Shown here piece by piece: positions 58,073 through 64,000 of a DNA stretch of 64,000 nt. Made by a program: the position numbers and the translations under genes. Each line of letters starts with the position of its first letter. The stretch's first letter is position 1. The stretch comes from Pseudocolwellia agarivorans (lineage in GTDB: Bacteria; Pseudomonadota; Gammaproteobacteria; Enterobacterales; Alteromonadaceae): positions 1-64,000 of the forward strand of contig NZ_MUZU01000007.1 in NCBI RefSeq assembly GCF_002000085.1. Reading direction: 5' to 3'. The notes under the pieces are model-generated. The model ran no database searches. It saw only the letters and a list, made by a program, of their open reading frames with translations, and was not told the origin of the DNA.

Positions 58073-59419
58073 ATGGAAAAGCCTTGGTTAGAAAGACGAC
58101 AGTTAAGTATGACAAAACGTCAAAATGATCATAGAACCCCTTTTCAAAGAGACAGAGCAAGGATATTACATTCTGCTGCATTTCGACGTTTACAATCTAA
58201 AACACAAGTTATGGGGAGCGGACAAAGTGACTTTTACAGAACACGCCTTACTCATTCTTTAGAAGCAGCTCAAATAGGTTCAGGGATCACTTCACAGCTA
58301 CGTTGTAAATTTCCAGAGGTTTGTCGTAACATACTTCCTGAGGACGATACCTTAATTGAATCTATTTGTTTAGCGCATGACATTGGTCACCCTCCTTTCG
58401 GTCATGGAGGTGAAGTAGCTTTGCATTACATGATGCGAAATCATGGTGGATTTGAAGGTAACGGGCAAACCTTGAGAATAGTTGCTCGGTTAGAACCCTT
58501 TAGTAAAGACTGCGGTATGAATTTAACGCGCAGATCACTACTGGGTTTATTAAAATACCCGCAAACTATTGACGTGTTAAATACCCAGAAAAAACAAGAA
58601 GAACCTAAATCATTTAGGCAATTAAAAGCTTGCCAGTGGCACCCTCCCAAAGGGATATATTCTGATGATTTAGACATACTATCGTGGGTTTTACAGCCAT
58701 TATCAGAATTAGACCGACAACATTTTCAACAAATAACCAGTCATCCCAACAGACACCATAAAACACAATTCAAATCATTCGATTGTTCAATTATGGAATT
58801 AGCTGATGATATTGCTTACGGAATACATGACTTAGAAGATGCAATAGTCACTGGTGTTGTAAATAAAACTGATTTTGATACACACGTTATTGATAAATTA
58901 AAGGCCATAGATGATGAATGGCTATCAATTTATAGCGATGACTTGTCCAGTAAACTTTTTAGCGATATGTTCTACTTACAAAAAGAAGCAATTGGAGGGC
59001 TAGTTAATTACCTTATTACTGAAATTATATTAGTTGATTTAAATGCATCTGAATCATTAAGTTTTGCCGAACCTTTATTACAATATAACGCCAAGCTACC
59101 CAGCGTGGCCGCAAAAGTATTACAAATATTTAAAGACTTTGTTTTTGAGTTTGTGATCAAGCAAACAGATATTCAACGACTAGAATATAAAGGACAACAA
59201 ATTGTTATGGAGTTATTTGAAGCATTTGAATCAGATCCTTTACGATTATTACCTAAGTCTACAGCTAAACGTTGGCAGCACGCCAAAGATAACAACTTAA
59301 ATCATCATAGAGTGATCGCCGATTACGTTGCAGGAATGACAGACGATTACGCAACAAAACTCTATAAAACCTTATTCATACCTATGGCGCAAAACAGTAT
59401 TAAAGAAAACAATTATTAA
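58073..59419 (+). CDS. dgt: Deoxyguanosinetriphosphate triphosphohydrolase-like protein
   Basis: 448 residues of the HD superfamily. RTRLTHSLEAAQIG supplies the first His, and LAHDIGHPPFGHGGE the HD pair and following His. EDAIVTG and LADDIAYGIHDLED complete the metal site. It likely hydrolyses dNTPs to nucleosides and triphosphate. Related enzymes limit dNTP pools and can act against phage. AAGGAAT precedes the ATG. A strong hairpin terminator follows. Confidence 0.9.
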   Translation: MEKPWLERRQLSMTKRQNDHRTPFQRDRARILHSAAFRRLQSKTQVMGSGQSDFYRTRLTHSLEAAQIGSGITSQLRCKFPEVCRNILPEDDTLIESICLAHDIGHPPFGHGGEVALHYMMRNHGGFEGNGQTLRIVARLEPFSKDCGMNLTRRSLLGLLKYPQTIDVLNTQKKQEEPKSFRQLKACQWHPPKGIYSDDLDILSWVLQPLSELDRQHFQQITSHPNRHHKTQFKSFDCSIMELADDIAYGIHDLEDAIVTGVVNKTDFDTHVIDKLKAIDDEWLSIYSDDLSSKLFSDMFYLQKEAIGGLVNYLITEIILVDLNASESLSFAEPLLQYNAKLPSVAAKVLQIFKDFVFEFVIKQTDIQRLEYKGQQIVMELFEAFESDPLRLLPKSTAKRWQHAKDNNLNHHRVIADYVAGMTDDYATKLYKTLFIPMAQNSIKENNY

Positions 59420-59439
59420 TAAAATTATACCCATTAATA

Positions 59440-59480
59440 AAAATGCCAATCAGTACAACTGATTGGCATTTTCTTTTCAA
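59440..59480. terminator. Bidirectional terminator between dgt and the HDOD gene
   Basis: AAATGCCAATCAGT pairs with ACTGATTGGCATTT, with A-rich and T-rich flanks on opposite sides. The two genes converge here. Confidence 0.85.
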
Positions 59481-59502
59481 TAAACAATTATTAACAACAG
59501 CA

Positions 59503-60342
59503 TTAAAACATTTGTTTAACGTCTGCTACCGTCGATAAAAATTCATCGCTTTGCATAAATTCAATATCAGGTATAAGACCTTTATCGACATAGCTTTTTA
59601 TCAATACCTTACATGTTGATTCATTTTTAAAAATATCATTAGCAATAGCCCCCGCTCTGATAAAATCGATATAATGAACTTCTTCAGGGAGCATGGTTAA
59701 GTCACTCCAACTTTTTACTAATTCAATAAATTGATCTGAAAACCCCCAAGCTTTTGTTACTTCAGCACCAATATTACTTGATAGCTTAACAATAGCTTGC
59801 TGTAAGAAAGTAGGATTAGCAAAAACGTCTGGATGATTTTCAGCTTCCGTTAATATAGGTAAAACGCCAATAGAATGCACTAACGCAGCGAGAGTAAGTT
59901 CATCTAAAGACAAAGAACTATGTTTATTTTTTTGTTTATAAAAGGTCATCAAAGCAATAGCAACAGAAGCAACATCAATCGTTTTTTCCCACGACTTTTT
60001 CAAATACATTGCCACAATTTTGTTTTTAGAAACAAATACCTGCTCTATAGCCATTGCCGTTGCAATGCTTTTAATTTGTCTTAAACCGATACGAGTAACA
60101 GCTTGGTTTACGGTTTCAACTTTTACAGCGCGCCCAAGTAAAGGACTATTAGCCACTTTTATCATGCCTAATGAAAGCGCAGGGTCATGCGAAATAATCT
60201 CGCTCATTTGAGCTAAGTTAACATCTGGATCATCTGCTGACTCACGCACTTTTAGTGCTATTTTTGGCAGCGTGGGTAATACCAATGCATCTTGTTTAAT
60301 TTTTTCAACTAAAATGGTATATAGTGCGTTTTCAGTTCCCAT
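59503..60342 (-). CDS. HDOD-domain protein
   Basis: 279 residues from ATG 60342, which has AGAGGT 6 bases upstream. An ATG at 60381 adds 13 residues and overlaps that site. The HDOD domain spans about 25-215 with LPTLPKIALKVRESADDPD, IISHDPALSLGMIKVANSPL and VNQAVTRIGLRQIKSIA. HDOD domains resemble HD phosphohydrolases but usually lack catalytic residues and act in signalling. The output is unknown. Monocistronic. Confidence 0.9.
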   Translation of the reverse strand: MGTENALYTILVEKIKQDALVLPTLPKIALKVRESADDPDVNLAQMSEIISHDPALSLGMIKVANSPLLGRAVKVETVNQAVTRIGLRQIKSIATAMAIEQVFVSKNKIVAMYLKKSWEKTIDVASVAIALMTFYKQKNKHSSLSLDELTLAALVHSIGVLPILTEAENHPDVFANPTFLQQAIVKLSSNIGAEVTKAWGFSDQFIELVKSWSDLTMLPEEVHYIDFIRAGAIANDIFKNESTCKVLIKSYVDKGLIPDIEFMQSDEFLSTVADVKQMF

Positions 60343-60574
60343 AGAATGACCTCTAGTTTTTATTAAGTACAACTTTAACATAGCACATTATTATTAAATC
60401 GATAGTTAATTTCTAAAAAATATATAAATTTTTCAACTAAATATACTACCTATTAAACGTCTACCTAACTTTCAATATTCTGTTACTAAAGCTTACTTTA
60501 TTGTGTAATAACTTTTCGAACAATACGTTATAATAAGCCGTTATTTTTAGTCTATTTACTCATAAAGGAATTTT

Positions 60575-62323
60575 ATGCTGAAGTTATACGTTTGCTTTTT
60601 TACTCTACTCTTTGTAGGTAAGATTTTTGCGAGCAATATAGCCTTATCACTACCTGAAAACTTGCCCGATGAAGTTAAAAACAATATAAAAGCTTATTTA
60701 GGTGAACTTCCTGATAATCCTCAATCTAGAGTATCTTTTATTTATTCAGCAAAAAATAACACAATAAAAGCATTACAAGCTTTAGGTTACTACCGAGCAG
60801 TGGTTAATACTAACCTAACGAAAAGTGAAGATGACACCCCCTGGAAGCTTGCTTTTGCCATACAATTAAAAGAAGTCACTTTAGTTAACTCTATCCAGGT
60901 AAATATAATGGGTGAAGCGCAAAACGATAAAATGTTCAATTCGCTCACATCAAACTTAGCCATTAAACCGCAAGATCGTTTACACCATGGAAACTACCAA
61001 AAAATAAAATCAGAAATTATTGCGTTAGCGCTACAACGAGGTTACTTCGATGGCTTTTTCGAAACCGCTCAAATTGCTATAACACCAGAAAACACAGCAG
61101 ACATTTCTCTTACCTATAAAAGTGGTAAGCGATATAAATTTGGTAAAATTGAATTTATAAACAACACCGTAGACCAAAACTTTATTAATAAGTTAGTCCC
61201 TTTTACGTACGGAGACGATTATCAAGTATCCATACTTCAACAGTTTCAAAATAACTTAGAAAAAACTCAATATTTTAGCAATATTGTTATTGTTCCTAAT
61301 CAGGATGATCCATCTGCAGCAAAAGATAAATTAGTTCCTATTCAAGTCACATTAAAAGAAGCTAAAAAACATTATTTTGATATAGGTTTAGGCTACGCTA
61401 CTGATACCGAATTCAGGATTTCTGGCGGCTGGAGAACACCTTTAGTAAACAAATATGGCCATAGACAAGAAACACAGATTAAATATTCAAAAATAAACCC
61501 AACAGGTCGTTTTATTTATTCAATTCCAATTGATGGTTCACTTAATAATACAATTCAATTAAAACTGCTGTTAGAGAACAACGAGTATGGTGATATTGAT
61601 AGTAATTATTGGTCATCTAGAATAAGTAAAATAAAAGTAAGCGATACTGTAAATTCTGAATACTATATTCGTTTTCTTCATGAAGAGTGGGATATAGACA
61701 CTATAGACGACATGGCCGACTATTTTTTACTAGGTTACAGCTGGTCTAACACACGTAGAGATGGCAGTTTGATCGATCCCAGTGATGGCTTTAGCCAATA
61801 TTATAATATTGAAGCTACCCATACCGACATATCTTCTGAAACGAGCTTTTTAAAATTTTATGCCCATTGGCGATATATAAAAACCATCAAACCCAAACAC
61901 CGTATCGTTACACGAGCGGAAATAGGCTATACCTTATTAGACAGTTCAAATGCTGAAGAATTATCACCTTCTTTACGTTTTTTTGCAGGCGGAGATCAAA
62001 GTATTAGAGGCTTTGCCTACCAATCTATTGGACCTACACGCCAACAAATCAATTCAAAACCCGGTGAAGATCTTGTGGTGGGGGGAAATCGTTTAGCCGT
62101 GGCAAGTATTGAATATCAATACTATTTTACACCAACGATTAGAGGTGCAATATTTGCTGATGTGGGAAGTTCATTTGATACGGGTTTTCAAAAAAAATAC
62201 TCGGTAGGGCCAGGCATTCATTATATATCGCCAATTGGTGCGATAAAACTCGATGTAGGATACAGCTTAAGTGAAGAAAATCCTTCGTGGCGCTTACATT
62301 TGAACTTAGGTGCCGAACTCTAA
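60575..62323 (+). CDS. tamA: Outer-membrane assembly protein TamA
   Basis: 582 residues with a signal peptide (about 1-19). Three POTRA domains follow (about 25-265, e.g. YKSGKRYKFGKIEFINNTVD) and then a 16-strand Omp85 barrel (about 270-582) with RFFAGGDQSIRGFAYQSIGP near the conserved lid-lock RGF motif. It inserts some outer-membrane proteins together with TamB. Its stop codon overlaps the tamB start (TAATG), so the two genes are coupled. Confidence 0.96.
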   Translation: MLKLYVCFFTLLFVGKIFASNIALSLPENLPDEVKNNIKAYLGELPDNPQSRVSFIYSAKNNTIKALQALGYYRAVVNTNLTKSEDDTPWKLAFAIQLKEVTLVNSIQVNIMGEAQNDKMFNSLTSNLAIKPQDRLHHGNYQKIKSEIIALALQRGYFDGFFETAQIAITPENTADISLTYKSGKRYKFGKIEFINNTVDQNFINKLVPFTYGDDYQVSILQQFQNNLEKTQYFSNIVIVPNQDDPSAAKDKLVPIQVTLKEAKKHYFDIGLGYATDTEFRISGGWRTPLVNKYGHRQETQIKYSKINPTGRFIYSIPIDGSLNNTIQLKLLLENNEYGDIDSNYWSSRISKIKVSDTVNSEYYIRFLHEEWDIDTIDDMADYFLLGYSWSNTRRDGSLIDPSDGFSQYYNIEATHTDISSETSFLKFYAHWRYIKTIKPKHRIVTRAEIGYTLLDSSNAEELSPSLRFFAGGDQSIRGFAYQSIGPTRQQINSKPGEDLVVGGNRLAVASIEYQYYFTPTIRGAIFADVGSSFDTGFQKKYSVGPGIHYISPIGAIKLDVGYSLSEENPSWRLHLNLGAEL

Positions 62324-64000
62324 TGACAACACCTAAAAAATCCCAAGAAGAAGTTACTCCAGCCAAAATAAAAAGCAAGAGCTTACGCCGTAAAGTAACC
62401 TCTTATACGGCTATTTTTATCACTAGCTTACTCTGCTTATTAGCCATACTTTACAGTAGCCCATGGGGGACTCAGGCGAGTATTTCATTCATCAATAAAT
62501 TTTCTGATGTCACATTAATTTATAAAAGTGGCATGTTTTCAGAAAAAATAGAATTTTCAGATGTGCTTTATCAAAACGATGATGTAAAAATACACGCTAA
62601 AAATGCAATATTAAAATTTCATTTACGCTGTTTTTGGCAAAAAAAACTGTGTATTGATAGCTTAAATATAGGCGATTTATCATTAAAAATTAAATCATCA
62701 AATGCGCCAAAGCCAGAATTTACTCTGCTTGAAATGCCTATTTCGATAAAAATCAAAAAACTGTTAGTTGCAAAAACGGCGATAAACTTAACTGATCAAG
62801 TAATTAATATCAACGGCTTTACTTCGCCTATTAATATTAAAAAAAGTACGTTTACCTTTAATAGTCCAAGCATTAAAGAAATTACTGTAGCTGATATTGT
62901 ACTTAACAAAGTTGCAGGTAAAACAGCAGTAACTAAAGCAGCTATAATCAATCAACAAAAAAATGATATTTCTACGTTAGCTTTACCTGAAATACAACTT
63001 CCATTTGAGTTAAAAGTTGTTAATTTCAAAATAGATAGGTTATCAAATAACCTATCTATATTAGATAACCTACCTAAAAAAATCACGGATATAAATATTG
63101 GTTTAACATGGTTTAAAAGTGATCTTTTTATTACGCTATTCAAAATAAATTATGGATCAGGATTAACCGATATTAATGGTAAATTATCATTAATCAAAAA
63201 CTATCCGCTAGACATTCAACTTAAACATCAGCTAAACAATAATACTTACTGGCCTGAAGTTAACGACTCGGCACAAATAATTAATATTAAAGGAGATTTA
63301 TCTCAACTTGATTTACAGTTTAAAAGTGAAGGCAGCTTAGCACTTACAGGTAATGCTAACATTAATATTATCGACAATAATTTTCCTTATAATCTTAATT
63401 TAGAAGCAACTAAACTTCCTGTATACAATCAAGTAAGCCAGCACCTTCATCCTTCTGTTTTGTCTTTAGCATCACAAGGCGATATTAATAAACAAACTTT
63501 ATCATTAAATAGTGTACTTAATGGTTTAGGTTATAAAAATGCAAAAACATCATTAAAGCTTACACATAACAAGCTCATAGCAGATAAAGTCACAATTGAA
63601 GAATTTGCCCTAAATGATGCTAAAAACAATCTGAGCATCAAAGGTCATTTTGCTTTTAGTGATAAACCATCGTGGAATTTAAAAATTAAATCTACGGGCT
63701 TTAGCTTTCCTCAATTTAAACATTTAGATGATGAATACGACAACATTAAAGAATGGATGTCAGGACGGATCAAAGGTAATTTAGATACCACTGGCATATA
63801 TAATAAAGAAAATTCGTCCATCACATTAACGAACACCCATCTAACAGGTGAAGTTAATAAAATGCCTTTTGAGTTATCAGGCGAAATTAATTTAAGTGAA
63901 AACTTACAACTTAAACCGAGCCACTTAAGTTTGTCGCTTTTCGATTCTCACATCAATTTTTCTGGCTATAGCGATAAGGAATGGCATGTAAAAGGAAATA
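62323..64000 (+). CDS. tamB: Translocation and assembly module protein TamB, 5' part (runs off window)
   Basis: The frame opens at ATG 62323, overlapping the tamA stop, and no stop was noticed before the window end (559 codons). The N-terminus has a basic segment (SLRRKVTSYTA), one membrane anchor (about residues 29-46, ending SPWG) and then the beta-rich, repetitive AsmA-like rod typical of TamB (for example LKFHLRCFWQKKLCIDSLNI). Anchored in the inner membrane, it spans the periplasm to TamA. It is implicated in outer-membrane protein assembly and, in related AsmA-like proteins, lipid transport. Confidence 0.92.
   Translation, partial: MTTPKKSQEEVTPAKIKSKSLRRKVTSYTAIFITSLLCLLAILYSSPWGTQASISFINKFSDVTLIYKSGMFSEKIEFSDVLYQNDDVKIHAKNAILKFHLRCFWQKKLCIDSLNIGDLSLKIKSSNAPKPEFTLLEMPISIKIKKLLVAKTAINLTDQVININGFTSPINIKKSTFTFNSPSIKEITVADIVLNKVAGKTAVTKAAIINQQKNDISTLALPEIQLPFELKVVNFKIDRLSNNLSILDNLPKKITDINIGLTWFKSDLFITLFKINYGSGLTDINGKLSLIKNYPLDIQLKHQLNNNTYWPEVNDSAQIINIKGDLSQLDLQFKSEGSLALTGNANINIIDNNFPYNLNLEATKLPVYNQVSQHLHPSVLSLASQGDINKQTLSLNSVLNGLGYKNAKTSLKLTHNKLIADKVTIEEFALNDAKNNLSIKGHFAFSDKPSWNLKIKSTGFSFPQFKHLDDEYDNIKEWMSGRIKGNLDTTGIYNKENSSITLTNTHLTGEVNKMPFELSGEINLSENLQLKPSHLSLSLFDSHINFSGYSDKEWHVKGN

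Overview
The window is a 64 kb AT-rich piece of a marine gammaproteobacterial chromosome. It is most likely from the Alteromonadales and resembles Colwellia or Thalassotalea (inferred from gene order and protein style; no 16S gene is present). Supporting signs are the tol-pal/cpoB/tRNA-Lys/nadA order, ruvC-ruvA-ruvB, cmoA-cmoB, dnaK/dnaJ/grpE with nadK divergent, TamA-TamB, and a large sulfatase/glycosidase locus typical of seaweed-polysaccharide degraders.

Layout. 1-317: the left edge cuts an IS256-type insertion sequence that has interrupted a secreted GH16-like glycosidase gene. 645-11595: small secreted proteins and signalling genes (an MHYT hybrid kinase with an HD-GYP response regulator, an Lrp/AsnC regulator, a DUF3300 protein, a PhoPQ-like two-component system with a PepSY-like protein, and a surface-anchored protein). 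11942-17248: the heat-shock genes dnaJ, dnaK and grpE, with two readable sigma-32 promoters, and divergent nadK. 17447-18330: two initiator tRNAs in a tandem duplication containing decayed tRNA-like copies. 18437-25035: a CobB-type sirtuin and a tripartite RND efflux operon.

25237-42623 is the accessory heart of the window, a sulfated-galactan utilisation locus. It holds an aldose 1-epimerase, four intact sulfatases, one decayed sulfatase, a GH110 alpha-galactosidase, a GPH/MFS sugar transporter and a GH2 beta-galactosidase. A DEAD-box helicase sits in the middle. Galactose-directed enzymes plus sulfatases suggest a carrageenan-like or related sulfated alpha/beta-galactan (inference). Repeated near-palindromic sites centred on AGCGCT in the intergenic regions suggest control by a LacI/GalR-type repressor encoded elsewhere. 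No TonB-dependent receptor or endo-galactanase is in the window apart from the broken GH16 at the far left, so the locus must rely on genes elsewhere.

43209-64000 is core genome on both strands: tRNA-Ser, nadA, three tRNA-Lys, the Tol-Pal operon, a candidate small RNA, ruvC/ruvA/ruvB, aspS, cmoAB, a solute-binding-like protein with a non-ATG start, a dGTPase-like protein, an HDOD protein, tamA and the 5' part of tamB.

Several MITE-like palindromic elements lie in intergenic gaps: after the gene ending at 11595, two between dnaK and dnaJ, a pair flanking the GH2 gene, and a short relative between ruvA and ruvB. No CRISPR array, prophage or complete insertion sequence was seen.
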